Of a stretch of DNA of 64,000 nt, positions 34,497 to 42,283 are shown piece by piece. The stretch spans positions 16,574-80,573 of the forward strand of contig NZ_JACCGK010000019.1 of the NCBI RefSeq assembly GCF_013416325.1, given 5' to 3'. Source of the stretch: Vreelandella sedimenti (GTDB taxonomy: Bacteria; Pseudomonadota; Gammaproteobacteria; Pseudomonadales; Halomonadaceae). The translations under genes were made by a program, and so were the position numbers. The notes beneath the pieces were generated by a model. It was not told the DNA's origin. It ran no database searches and was given only the letters and a program-made list of their open reading frames with translations. Every line of letters begins with the position of its first letter. Position 1 is the stretch's first letter.

Positions 34497-35425
34497 TGTC
34501 TTTATTTTAAGCAGCCCATACTTCAGCCCATACTTGTGTATCGGCTCCCTTCGTAACGCACGGGATGCCTTTGGACAGTTCATCCATCTATCTAAGTTTC
34601 TGCAACCTCATTACCCAGTCCAGACCTAAGACTATATGTTCCACGTAAGCTTTAAACCTACAAATGCTGGGTGACAGGGGCTGCCGACTACGCTAATGTC
34701 ATCTTAAGAATTGTGAGTTTTCTATACATCTGATTTTTAGCCAAAATAGACTTAAGAATTAGCCACGTTTTTACGGCAGCCTCAAGCACACAATGCGCGA
34801 TTTTCTACTTGGGTTTGTAAGTTGAGTGTTCATATTTCTGAAAAATGATCTTGTTAATTTAATTAAAACAATGATTTACAGGGAAGTATTTTGTGCTTAT
34901 ACGCAACTTTGAAAGGGTAGTGACAATGTTAATGTGCGTGCGCCTTTTCGGCAAGGGTATCGCAAAGTCGATATTTTTTTTATAAATTTCATAGCATTAT
35001 AGGTAAATTGTTAGGGTTTTGGTTGCCAGAAAAACACGCATGCGCACTAATAAACTGTTAACGCAAAAGTGCATCTACTTTCAGCCTCTGAAGTCAGTCT
35101 GACTGAGGTTAACAGAATCGTTGGCTTCAGCCGATTCCATAGGCATCACAAACAACCGTCACACTGGGCGCTTAGCTTTCTCGATCTGTGGGGCTAGGTG
35201 CTTTTTGCAGTATCCTGCGGACTCGGTGCTCGTCTTAAAGGCAGCCTGAGAGTGTGGCTTTTAAATTAAATACGCGGTGGTGGCACAGCAGCGTGGTGAG
35301 GATCCAAAAGCAGCAGCCTTCACCCCTGTTGCCTTAACCAGCGCAGGGAATTTTGGCATGTTAACTGCTTAACTCCGGTAAGTAATGGCACTCATCCACT
35401 AAGCATCATATACTAGAAGAAATTA
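34497..35425. other. Gene-free AT-rich stretch at the left island edge
   Basis: About 930 bases of lower GC than the core, with no reading frame that I can defend. A short direct repeat AGCCCATACTT occurs twice in tandem at about 34510-34532. A minus-strand translation of 34500-34650 vaguely recalls the end of a P4-type integrase (MDELSKG), but it has a stop and I do not claim it. No second copy of the tRNA-Ser 3' end is seen here. Confidence 0.5.
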
Positions 35426-35454
35426 TTGAAATTTTTTATCATATGTGTTATGAA
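35426..35454 (+). promoter_or_regulatory. Promoter of the nuclease/SMC operon
   Basis: TTGAAA (35426-35431), a 17-base spacer and TATGAA (35449-35454) lie in very AT-rich DNA about 40 bases before the nuclease gene. Fit to sigma-70 is reasonable (the -10 matches 4 of 6). Confidence 0.5.
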
Positions 35455-35495
35455 TAAACTACTAATTGTAATTAATTAAAGCAAAAAACAAGGAA

Positions 35496-36623
35496 ATGGT
35501 GTTGGTTGATCAAAGCGTAAATGCAGGAGTTAGAGCACAACAAGGCTTTGCTTTGCAGAGAAACATGGCTCTTTTCATTATACTTGATAACTACCAAAGC
35601 AAATTTGATGGAGCGAAGTACTTCCTATCTCTTGAGCATTTGGAGGACATACTGTTTTGCTATCTTGATGACCATGGGAAAGCAGTCAAAGTAGAAACCT
35701 ATCAATCAAAAAAGAAATCCAATGGTAGTTGGAAAATCGGTGTCGAACTTGCCGAGATAATAGTCAAGATACTCCAAGTCGGTAAATCGCTCATTATAGA
35801 TGAATATCCAAAATGTTGCAGCTATAGCCATGACCTGTACTTCTCATCAAATACAAACATACAACTCGAAAAGAAAGTAAATAGCTTCGTTGACAATAAA
35901 AAACAAACTAGAACTTATGCTCATGCTGTAAACGAGGAGAACTCTGAAGTCATTTATGGTGAGTTAGACCCAGTTATACAAAACGCTATAACTACCAAGC
36001 TTGAATTACATGAGTCGTATAATAACGACAAATTGTTTGAACAGCTAGAGAATTTGAAGTTCTTGTACATAGACTTTAATAGAACAAATAAAGAACAAGA
36101 GAATCAATTAAGAAGCAAAATTGAAGATATTTTTGATCGGAAAGTTAGTGATTCCAAGGCGGCATTAGAATCCATATTCAGGCTTTTTAAGGATATCGAA
36201 CTGACTTACAATCAAAAAAGCATTGCTAGACTTTCTGATAAAACAAAACAGATACAAAGCAAAGATATAAATAATGCCATAAAGATAATTACAACAAAAT
36301 CTAAAGCCTTTCAATTCTGGCGTGATCATAAAAGAGAAGTTGGTCAAAAGCTAGGGATTAAACCATTCGAACGTGAAACATTTGAAATGAAATTTATTTT
36401 GGCTTTTGATCTATTTAAAAGCAAGGATGAAGCTGAACATCAGAAAATCCTAAATTTTGTAAAGTTAAACTATCTTCAATGTAACGGTTTTAGCGAAGAC
36501 GGCTGCATAGAAGAGCTAGTTGAAAAATTTAATAATGAAATTAGATCAAGCTTGGACGATCAAACATTAAAAGCAACGATGTATGCTGCTTACTTTGAAG
36601 CAATTAATAAAATGGATGATTAA
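35496..36623 (+). CDS. Cap4/DUF4297-type dsDNA nuclease, Lamassu LmuA-like
   Basis: A 375-residue protein whose N-terminal part fits the DUF4297/Cap4 PD-(D/E)xK nuclease domain. It has GVRAQQGFALQ (residues 11-21), an acidic pair in LEHLED (46-51) and the catalytic ETYQSKKK strand (67-74, Glu67, Gln70, Lys72), followed by a helix and an SHDLYFSSN strand. The rest (about 170-375) is charged and helical with no match I know. It pairs with a Rad50-like ATPase three bases downstream. In Lamassu systems a DUF4297 effector is set loose by an SMC partner when invading DNA is sensed. An AAGGA site favours GTG 35499 or TTG 35502 over ATG 35496 as the start. AT-rich codon use points to transfer. Confidence 0.72.
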   Translation: MVLVDQSVNAGVRAQQGFALQRNMALFIILDNYQSKFDGAKYFLSLEHLEDILFCYLDDHGKAVKVETYQSKKKSNGSWKIGVELAEIIVKILQVGKSLIIDEYPKCCSYSHDLYFSSNTNIQLEKKVNSFVDNKKQTRTYAHAVNEENSEVIYGELDPVIQNAITTKLELHESYNNDKLFEQLENLKFLYIDFNRTNKEQENQLRSKIEDIFDRKVSDSKAALESIFRLFKDIELTYNQKSIARLSDKTKQIQSKDINNAIKIITTKSKAFQFWRDHKREVGQKLGIKPFERETFEMKFILAFDLFKSKDEAEHQKILNFVKLNYLQCNGFSEDGCIEELVEKFNNEIRSSLDDQTLKATMYAAYFEAINKMDD

Positions 36624-36626
36624 AAA

Positions 36627-38357
36627 TTGACCGTTTCAGTAAAATATAACAATTTCTTTGCTTATAGCAGCAAGGGAAAGAAATATTTCAACACTATATT
36701 CGCCGAAGGTATCAATATAGTTCATGGAAAGAATACATCTGGTAAAAGTACTTTTATACAGGCGATTCTCTATACATTTGGCATAAATGATGAAAAGAGA
36801 AAGCTTGCAGAGATTCTTAATGAAGGTGTGATTTTTAGACTCGACTTCACCATCTACAATTCTAGCTCAAAAAAAGTTTCCATTGTGAGAGATGATGAAA
36901 TTGTTTCTATAAAAGTGGCGAAAAGGCCACCTATTAAGTTTATAGGTATCGGCGGCAACAGATCTAGAGAGCACATAAAGTTAAAAGCGTTCTTGTCTGA
37001 ATTGTTTGGTTTTACACTGCATTTAGAATATGACAACGAGTACAAACCAGCTTCACTTGAAGCAATGTTTTTACCTTACTACATAGCGCAAGATGTTGGC
37101 TGGGTTTATCGGCATAAATCATTTAGAGGTTTGGATTTCGTTAAAAATTTCAAGAACGATTTCTTTGATTACTTCCTTGGCATAAGGAATAATTATGATC
37201 GCCTAGAGAAAAGTCAACTCGAAAAAGAAAAGAAGGATCTAGAAGCAGAATCTAGACTTCTTCATAAGATAGAGCAAAATGATAAGAAGCTGAAACTTGC
37301 TAAGATGAAGGACGAAGTGTTTGCAGAAAAAACTAACGAATATATAAAGCCTTACAAAGAAAACAAGTCAAAGTTAATAGAGTTAGAAAAAGAATATCTT
37401 TCTTTATGCAACAAAATAACACTGTTAGAAGAAAGCAGAAAGGTTCTACGTAGAGTCAAGCGAAGCTTAAGCAATGATATTTTAGCTGATACAAAGTGCC
37501 CAACATGTTCTCAACATTTATCTCATTCCGTAGAAGATACGTATAGTTATCTTCAGGACTTAAATGACACAGATCAACAACTTGAAGAGTTAAGCAGAAA
37601 CATTAGAAATCTTAAAGATTCACAGGGAATGCTAAACTCTGTAATCAATGAAATTAATGAGAAGAAAAAAGTCGTTGAAAAAGAATACTATGAGCTTTTA
37701 GAATACAAAGTGGATAATGTCACGCTGGAATCATGGTTAAATAACAAAGTAAGCGTCAAACTATCTGTACAATTGGAGAGAAGGCTAGGCGAAATCACAT
37801 CAAAAATATATGAAGTTGAAGGTAAGCTCAGCAAATTCAAGACTGACGAGATCGTTAAAAGAGAAAGGCGTAGTGCTAGTTACACCTTTAAGTCTATATT
37901 TGAAAAGCATGTTTCAGAGTTAAAAATAAAACCATTTGAAGATGAATGTTTCTATTTGTTGTATGACATTCCTGCTTTTCCTAGGCAAGGTGTGGAGCTT
38001 CTTAAAACTCTCCTTGCTTACAATTTTTCATTTGTTGAGATGATAAAGAAAACTGAATACATACACGTATTTCCTTTTGTTCTTGACGCTATATTCGAAG
38101 GTGACTTTGAAGATGAAAGTAAGAATGAGATACTTAGTTTTATTAAGAATAATGCTTCAGTGGATCAGCAGCTAATAGTTTCTATAGCGGATTCTAAAAG
38201 CAATGCTAACTCAGCTGCGACATATAACGAAAAGCACTTCAATAAAAATGCAAAACTAATTTGCATTGGAAATAATACTAAAAAAAGATCATTTCTTGAA
38301 AAATACAACGGTGAATTCGAAGATTACATTGATGAAACTATGGAAATTTTGGGTTAA
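36627..38357 (+). CDS. Rad50/SMC-like ATPase with zinc hook, Lamassu LmuB-like
   Basis: A 576-residue SMC-type ABC ATPase. The Walker A GKNTSGKST is at residues 34-42, a Q-loop IAQDVGW at about 153-159, then coiled coil (about 190-400) interrupted by a CPTC zinc hook at 291-294, and a C-terminal Walker B-like FPFVLDAIFEGDFE near 490-505. The ABC signature is not canonical. The Q-loop region and the VLDA Walker B resemble the ABC ATPases of Lamassu/ABC-3C conflict systems. It is short for the class. The start is TTG with GGAT upstream, only three bases from the nuclease stop, so translation is probably coupled. No third (LmuC-like) gene is seen. Function in defence is inference from family and pairing. 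Confidence 0.72.
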   Translation: MTVSVKYNNFFAYSSKGKKYFNTIFAEGINIVHGKNTSGKSTFIQAILYTFGINDEKRKLAEILNEGVIFRLDFTIYNSSSKKVSIVRDDEIVSIKVAKRPPIKFIGIGGNRSREHIKLKAFLSELFGFTLHLEYDNEYKPASLEAMFLPYYIAQDVGWVYRHKSFRGLDFVKNFKNDFFDYFLGIRNNYDRLEKSQLEKEKKDLEAESRLLHKIEQNDKKLKLAKMKDEVFAEKTNEYIKPYKENKSKLIELEKEYLSLCNKITLLEESRKVLRRVKRSLSNDILADTKCPTCSQHLSHSVEDTYSYLQDLNDTDQQLEELSRNIRNLKDSQGMLNSVINEINEKKKVVEKEYYELLEYKVDNVTLESWLNNKVSVKLSVQLERRLGEITSKIYEVEGKLSKFKTDEIVKRERRSASYTFKSIFEKHVSELKIKPFEDECFYLLYDIPAFPRQGVELLKTLLAYNFSFVEMIKKTEYIHVFPFVLDAIFEGDFEDESKNEILSFIKNNASVDQQLIVSIADSKSNANSAATYNEKHFNKNAKLICIGNNTKKRSFLEKYNGEFEDYIDETMEILG

Positions 38358-38358
38358 T

Positions 38359-38395
38359 ACACTAGACCTAGTGTGTGAACATTTTGCTTGTTCAC
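38359..38395 (+). repeat. Two consecutive hairpins after the nuclease/SMC operon
   Basis: ACACTAG-AC-CTAGTGT (38359-38374) is followed at once by GTGAACA-TTTTGCT-TGTTCAC (38375-38395), both perfect 7-bp stems. They start one base after the stop codon. There is no T-run, so they may stabilise the mRNA end or be a protein-binding site. Confidence 0.6.
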
Positions 38396-38450
38396 AGAGG
38401 TAAGAACTTCACACTCTAAACGCTTTACTGATATAAAAAATTAGTCAAAT

Positions 38451-38481
38451 ACCACTCATTGGTAAATGAGTGGTTTGTTAT
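38451..38481 (+). terminator. Terminator of the nuclease/SMC operon
   Basis: A perfect 10-bp stem ACCACTCATT/AATGAGTGGT with a GGTA loop is followed by TTGTTAT. It closes the two-gene operon. Confidence 0.65.
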
Positions 38482-38533
38482 AGCAAAAATATACTATTAG
38501 GCAAATAAAATTTAAAGCGCTCTACCAGTTAGG

Positions 38534-38854
38534 TTGTTCAGGAATGGAGCTTGGATCGTAGCCATTAAGGTGGGGATCAACAACCTGCCCAGCATGTCTT
38601 GTGACATTTGGCTTTGGATTTCAGCCGAAATGGAGATGCTTACGTCAGATAAGGCATGCTTCGTGGTAGAAGATGGGATTGATCTGAATAAGGAAAACAA
38701 GATCAGCGAGATATCGGCCTCGAAAATTGTGGTCTCATGTGTTTCGTATTCAAAGATCAACTCGAAGACATCGAGCTATATCTCAAGGCGTAGTAGAACT
38801 ATGGATGGTCAACGAGATATTTATGAGGCGCTCTATTTTTACTGGAAAAGATAA
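38534..38854 (+). CDS. Uncertain small gene before the first attC-like site
   Basis: A 106-residue frame that I do not recognise, with the attC-like site A 20 bases after its stop, which is where a cassette gene would end. Against it, the opposite strand holds an 82-residue frame (38512-38760) with a more protein-like composition (IFEYETHETTIFEADISL start, LNNLTGRAL end). Only one can be real, and I cannot decide from sequence alone. Neither has a clear ribosome site. Confidence 0.25.
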   Translation: MFRNGAWIVAIKVGINNLPSMSCDIWLWISAEMEMLTSDKACFVVEDGIDLNKENKISEISASKIVVSCVSYSKINSKTSSYISRRSRTMDGQRDIYEALYFYWKR

Positions 38855-38873
38855 ATTCATTATTCTTAGCAAT

Positions 38874-38974
38874 GTGTAACAAGTCGCTGTAGTACGCGGC
38901 CGATGGCCCGTAGACGCCCTTTACATTGCAGCTTCGCCTCCATTGCAAGGGTGCCGCTAAGTTGAGCATTAAAC
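38874..38974 (+). other. attC-like recombination site A
   Basis: Begins GTGTAACAAGTCGCTG, close to the usual TAACAA opening of attC sites, and ends CGCTAAGTTGAGCATTAAAC. The end core is ATTAAAC (one base off GTTRRRY); GTTGAGC at 38961 fits the consensus fully and is an alternative. Internal pairing: GCCCTT/AAGGGT around TTGCA/TGCAA. The gene start of the next cassette is 20 bases after the core. Confidence 0.55.
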
Positions 38975-38993
38975 ATAATAGGAGCTCATAAAA

Positions 38994-39860
38994 ATGAGTC
39001 ACATTGAGTACAGTTCTTCTTGCTTCTTGGAGCTGCCTTATTCGAGCAGACAATTGATTGTTGTTACTGACGATGTGATTGTGGAAGCAGCGAAGCAGGA
39101 GGAACGAAAAGCTGTTCAAGTTCGTCAAGATGGTCTTGATTGGAAAAAAATTACTGAAGCGATCGTTTTTGATGTTATTCCTCTTCCATTAGGTAGAACT
39201 ATAGCAGAAGTAACTCGCGAGGCTATAAAGGCATGGGGGCGTGCACGAGATAATGGTCTTTTAGTGTTACCGGTTGGAAGTACGACGGCAAAATTACTAT
39301 CATTTCCACCGGGCCATCCTCGTGATGGTGTCCTGTACATAGGGCATCCCGCATTGCCTAATGTTTATTACACTTTGGCTGATTTTCACCGCGTAACTTT
39401 TGAACATAAGTTTTGTGAAGCAATTAATTTGCTTATGAGCTTAGGAGCAACTTCAATTCGCGTTGAGCACGTTAACGGTTGGTCAAGAGATTTCTCTAGC
39501 CGTATTTCAGTCCCACTAGGGGAAGCTGAAAGTAATGTAAGTGCTGAAGCTTCGTCATCATCAAATTCTGGCTCAAGACTACTTTTTGAAGCTAGGCTAT
39601 CAGGAACTGTAACACCATCGATCCCTGACGATTTGGTTTGGTATGAACATGAACCAACTTGGCAGTCTATCGCCAAAGGCCGAATAAATTATGGTCTCCA
39701 GGATTTTTCCCTGTCTGTATCCTACGAAGATGATTTTGGCGTCAATGCTGGCTTAAAGGTAGCTATTAGTAAGACCGGATTAGAAGTTGGTGGTAAATTC
39801 GAAGATCACGAATCAACAGTTTGGCGTCTTGAAGGGCAATTCAAGGGCATAGTAAATTAA
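38994..39860 (+). CDS. Cassette-borne protein of unknown function (288 residues)
   Basis: I do not recognise this protein. It has a clear ribosome site (AGGAGCT) and starts 20 bases after attC-like site A, ending at the start of site B, so it has cassette layout. There is no signal peptide or membrane helix. The N-terminal half is mixed alpha/beta with a VLPVGSTTAKLLSFPPGHP stretch and an NLLMSLGATSIRVEHVNGW segment. A Ser-rich linker (AEASSSSNSGS, about residues 181-191) precedes a beta-rich C-terminal part with YEDDFGVNAGLKVAI. The fold hints at a two-domain cytoplasmic protein. Codon use is AT-rich compared with core genes. Confidence 0.75.
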   Translation: MSHIEYSSSCFLELPYSSRQLIVVTDDVIVEAAKQEERKAVQVRQDGLDWKKITEAIVFDVIPLPLGRTIAEVTREAIKAWGRARDNGLLVLPVGSTTAKLLSFPPGHPRDGVLYIGHPALPNVYYTLADFHRVTFEHKFCEAINLLMSLGATSIRVEHVNGWSRDFSSRISVPLGEAESNVSAEASSSSNSGSRLLFEARLSGTVTPSIPDDLVWYEHEPTWQSIAKGRINYGLQDFSLSVSYEDDFGVNAGLKVAISKTGLEVGGKFEDHESTVWRLEGQFKGIVN

Positions 39861-39931
39861 ACTTAACAATCATATATATAAGAAAAGAATCGTTACGCGC
39901 ATTTCGATAGGCTTTATGTGTAGCGTTATAT
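39861..39931 (+). other. attC-like recombination site B
   Basis: Opens with ACTTAAC, an exact fit to RYYYAAC, and closes with GTTATAT (6 of 7 to GTTRRRY). The 71 bases between form an imperfect palindrome: AATCATATATATAAG near the start can pair with CTTTATGTGTAGC near the end. The next gene starts 17 bases after the core, with its ribosome site directly after the site. Confidence 0.6.
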
Positions 39932-39947
39932 TTGAAGGAGAGCTTAA

Positions 39948-40451
39948 GTGCCGTTTGAAGAGCTGACAATTCTGTATTTTCAAATAGCTGCGGGAGTAAT
40001 GATGGGGTGGGATTATTTCACACCAAAGTCGTGGCGCGAGCACATGAATGGTGTACTAAGCGAGTATTTTTCTGGTGTTCAAGGAAGAGTCGATGAAGAC
40101 CTATCGGGGGCACTAGTTTTTTTGAAAGTGAGCCTTCCAAAAATCATTGCCTCATTTATCGCTTTCGGACTTGCTTACTTCGTGCTCAGATTTGGCTCCT
40201 CGATTAACGGTGAGTGGCGCGCTGAGGCTATCCTTGTCACCGGGTTAGTGTATTTGATGCTTGTCGCTGGAGGTTTAATAACGCTAATGAACATAGTATT
40301 TCCGTTGCTGGTTCCTCTGGGATTAGGAGGAGTATTTAGGGGGATAACAATGGTCTTAACGAGCACAGAAAAGGGGCCGTTAGCAGGATTGGGATTTTTA
40401 AGCCTATTGGTTACTTTTGTGATGCGTTACATGAACTATACAGCAGTCTGA
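39948..40451 (+). CDS. Cassette-borne membrane protein of unknown function (167 residues)
   Basis: An unrecognised membrane protein with a GTG start behind AAGGAG. Hydrophobic helices are seen at about residues 7-22, 60-82, 95-115 and 118-130, with a last one at 147-162. A polar section (about 25-55: PKSWREHMNGVLSEYFSG) lies between the first and second. It starts 17 bases after attC-like site B, and its stop falls inside the opening of site C, the compact layout of an integron cassette. No charged residue cluster or catalytic motif suggests a function. Confidence 0.72.
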   Translation: MPFEELTILYFQIAAGVMMGWDYFTPKSWREHMNGVLSEYFSGVQGRVDEDLSGALVFLKVSLPKIIASFIAFGLAYFVLRFGSSINGEWRAEAILVTGLVYLMLVAGGLITLMNIVFPLLVPLGLGGVFRGITMVLTSTEKGPLAGLGFLSLLVTFVMRYMNYTAV

Positions 40452-40532
40452 ACCATAATTTGGCGGTCAGCCTGATCGCTACGCGCCGTCTTTGGCCCTG
40501 CTCCAAAGCCGCCCATAACCTTAGCGTTATAT
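40447..40532 (+). other. attC-like recombination site C
   Basis: Ends TTAGCGTTATAT, a very typical attC right end (GTTATAT core). GGCGG and CCGCC near the two ends pair, and an internal perfect hairpin CTTTGG-CCCTGCT-CCAAAG is present. The left core is poor (TCTGAAC). The next ribosome site and ATG follow within 30 bases. Confidence 0.6.
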
Positions 40533-40561
40533 GCTCAACTAAAATACCGTAAGGAGAAATA

Positions 40562-40837
40562 ATGAAAATATCTGACATGAAACAAAATATAAGGGAAGCT
40601 GATTTATCTCCTGAAGACGAAATGAAGAGCTATATTCTTTCTCTCGCTGCTGATTTGAGGCTAGATACAGGGCATGTTCTGCCAATAAGGGTTTTGTTGC
40701 ACAGAACCTTGAGCTTTAATCCGAAACAGCGAGAGGCGTTGCAGCCAGCACTCAACACACTCATCTCAGAAGGCTATTTTGAAGAAAAAGATGATAAGGC
40801 TTTCCTCACCGAAAAGGGCCGAGACGCTATATACTAA
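40562..40837 (+). CDS. Cassette-borne small protein, possible winged helix (91 residues)
   Basis: A 91-residue cytoplasmic protein, starting after a TAAGGAG ribosome site. The C-terminal LNTLISEGYFEEKDDKAFLTEKGRDAIY segment (about residues 64-91, given in part elsewhere) looks like the recognition helix and wing of a small winged-helix domain, in which a turn of the form G-Y-F-E-E leads to the wing. The N-terminus MKISDMKQNIREADLSP is helical. The role is unknown; a DNA-binding regulator is possible. It ends where attC-like site D begins. Confidence 0.72.
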   Translation: MKISDMKQNIREADLSPEDEMKSYILSLAADLRLDTGHVLPIRVLLHRTLSFNPKQREALQPALNTLISEGYFEEKDDKAFLTEKGRDAIY

Positions 40838-40937
40838 TTGATATCAAATCGGCTGCTGTCGAACTGCCAAAAGCGTCACAGCTTTTGCTCTAGCAAAATC
40901 AGTGCCATTTTGTCAGCCGCTGAGCCGGAAGTTATAT
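40831..40937 (+). other. attC-like recombination site D
   Basis: Closes with GTTATAT, the same core as sites B and C. CGGCTG near the start pairs with CAGCCG near the end, and the centre holds the perfect hairpin CAAAAGC-GTCACA-GCTTTTG. The left core is not clear. No plus-strand gene follows, so it is the last site of the run. Confidence 0.55.
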
Positions 40938-41050
40938 TGGTACTACCTGATAGTCTGCTCTTGGCTGTTTGCCCTCTTAACCAAAAAATAAAGCTTGCCT
41001 GATTACGAGAGCTGCCTCGTTGGGCAGTTCCATTTTATCCCAACAGTTGC

Positions 41051-41548
41051 CTATAAATACCCCATTTCCGAAAACGACTTACACCCATCACTTCCCACGA
41101 CCACGTGATCAATCACACGTATATCCATCAGTCCCAAGGCTTCCTTTAGGCGATCAATAATACGCCTATCGGCCTCACTGGGTTCGGGATCTCCGCTTGG
41201 GTGGTTGTGCACGAGGATAACGGCCGCAGCGTCGTAGGTAAGGGCGGCTTTTAGTACTTCACGTGGGTAGACGCTGGCCGCGTCGATGGTTCCACGTAAT
41301 AGCTCTTCAAAACGGATAACGCGATGCTGACTATCGAGGAACAGCACGCTAAACACGTCGTGCTCGTAATCTTGAAGCAGTAACTGCAGGTGCTCAAACG
41401 CCTGGGAAGGCTGCGTGATCTTGCGGCCTTTAGCGAGTTTGCGTCTTGCGAAGCGCTTGGCCATGGTGATGATATCGTTTTCAGTCACTGGCGAGGTAAC
41501 GTGATAGGTACCAGCCACTTCCCCAGCTTTGAGTTTGGCGTGTGTCAT
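41051..41548 (-). CDS. radC: RadC-family JAB-domain protein
   Basis: A 165-residue RadC-like protein of the JAB/MPN metalloprotease fold. The zinc motif is complete: VHNHPSGDPEPSEAD, with a catalytic-type Glu upstream in RFEELLRG. Short RadC proteins like this, without the N-terminal helix-hairpin-helix, are common on integrative elements and phages; their biochemical role is not settled. The ATG 41548 follows GGAGAC. It is the last gene of the minus-strand recombination block; a terminator separates it from the yqaJ gene upstream. Confidence 0.9.
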   Translation of the reverse strand: MTHAKLKAGEVAGTYHVTSPVTENDIITMAKRFARRKLAKGRKITQPSQAFEHLQLLLQDYEHDVFSVLFLDSQHRVIRFEELLRGTIDAASVYPREVLKAALTYDAAAVILVHNHPSGDPEPSEADRRIIDRLKEALGLMDIRVIDHVVVGSDGCKSFSEMGYL

Positions 41549-41570
41549 GGTTGTCTCCAAAAAATAAAAA

Positions 41571-41601
41571 ACGCCGGGGTGGTGGCCCCGGCGTCTATGT
41601 C
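41571..41601 (-). terminator. Terminator after the YqaJ gene
   Basis: A perfect stem ACGCCGGGG/CCCCGGCGT with a six-base loop. Read on the minus strand it is followed by TTTTTTATTTTTT. It ends the ERF-YqaJ transcript just before radC. Confidence 0.88.
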
Positions 41602-41638
41602 GTTAATGATCGGTTGGTGTATCTATGGAATCGTCGCG

Positions 41639-42250
41639 TCACGCAGCCATCACTTGGTTTATGCGACGTTCCATCTCCTCATGGAATCGTTCTACCCGCT
41701 CGGCAATGGTGCGGATCATAATGTCGTCACGGTAGGCACGTTTGATAAACAGCGGCATACCTGGCCAATAGCTCACAAAGTCGATCCATTCCCGTTCGCT
41801 GACCCATAGCCCGCCCTGGCATTGGGGCACGTGCTCATCAGGTATTTCGCCGCTGAGCAGTACCTCAATCTGGAACTTAGGTAGCTTTGTTTTGATTTCT
41901 AACAGACCGTTAGCGTCTACTAGGCTGTCGGGCGAGTAGCCCACGCCATGGTTAAGGATCAAGCCCACTTCCTGGGGCTGGGGTTCGCCTGTGGCATCGC
42001 AATAAAGCGCACGTGCCAAGCCTTCCAACTCATGGCCTCGTCGAGTATGCGCGTTACCTTGAAACGGCTCGGCCAGCTCCCCGGTAATGCGTTCACCGAT
42101 TAACTGGTGCATGTAAGTAATCGCCCCGGTACTCAACCCGCCTGGGCCTTTACCCTTCACCAGCACGACCTTTAGCTCCGACATGGTGACGCGACCTAGC
42201 CGCGCCGCCAGCCACTCTGGGGTGCCTTGCTCCATAGTAAGCAGTTGCAT
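41639..42250 (-). CDS. YqaJ-family phage-type exonuclease
   Basis: A 203-residue lambda-exonuclease-like (YqaJ) nuclease. It begins MQLLTMEQGTPEWLAARLG, contains ARRGHELEGLAR-like NAHTRRGHELEG (about residues 66-77), a catalytic Asp in YSPDSLVD and the E-x-K pair in LLEIKTKLPKFQ (about 115-127), and a QCQGGLW helix. Such enzymes resect double-stranded ends 5'-3' to feed an annealing protein. The ERF protein 33 bases upstream is that partner. Confidence 0.88.
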   Translation of the reverse strand: MQLLTMEQGTPEWLAARLGRVTMSELKVVLVKGKGPGGLSTGAITYMHQLIGERITGELAEPFQGNAHTRRGHELEGLARALYCDATGEPQPQEVGLILNHGVGYSPDSLVDANGLLEIKTKLPKFQIEVLLSGEIPDEHVPQCQGGLWVSEREWIDFVSYWPGMPLFIKRAYRDDIMIRTIAERVERFHEEMERRINQVMAA

Positions 42251-42283
42251 TAAAGACTCCTGTCATAAGGGGTAGAGCGTGGA

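Noticed and set aside
34500..34690. Possible integrase C-terminal remnant on the minus strand next to tRNA-Ser
   Set aside because: Only a few residues (such as MDELSKG) recall P4-type integrases; there is a stop within, and no catalytic Arg, His or Tyr motif can be shown.
38451..38480. Additional attC-like core (GTTATAG) after the SMC gene
   Set aside because: The preceding perfect stem with a 4-base loop is better explained as a terminator; no matching left core is seen.
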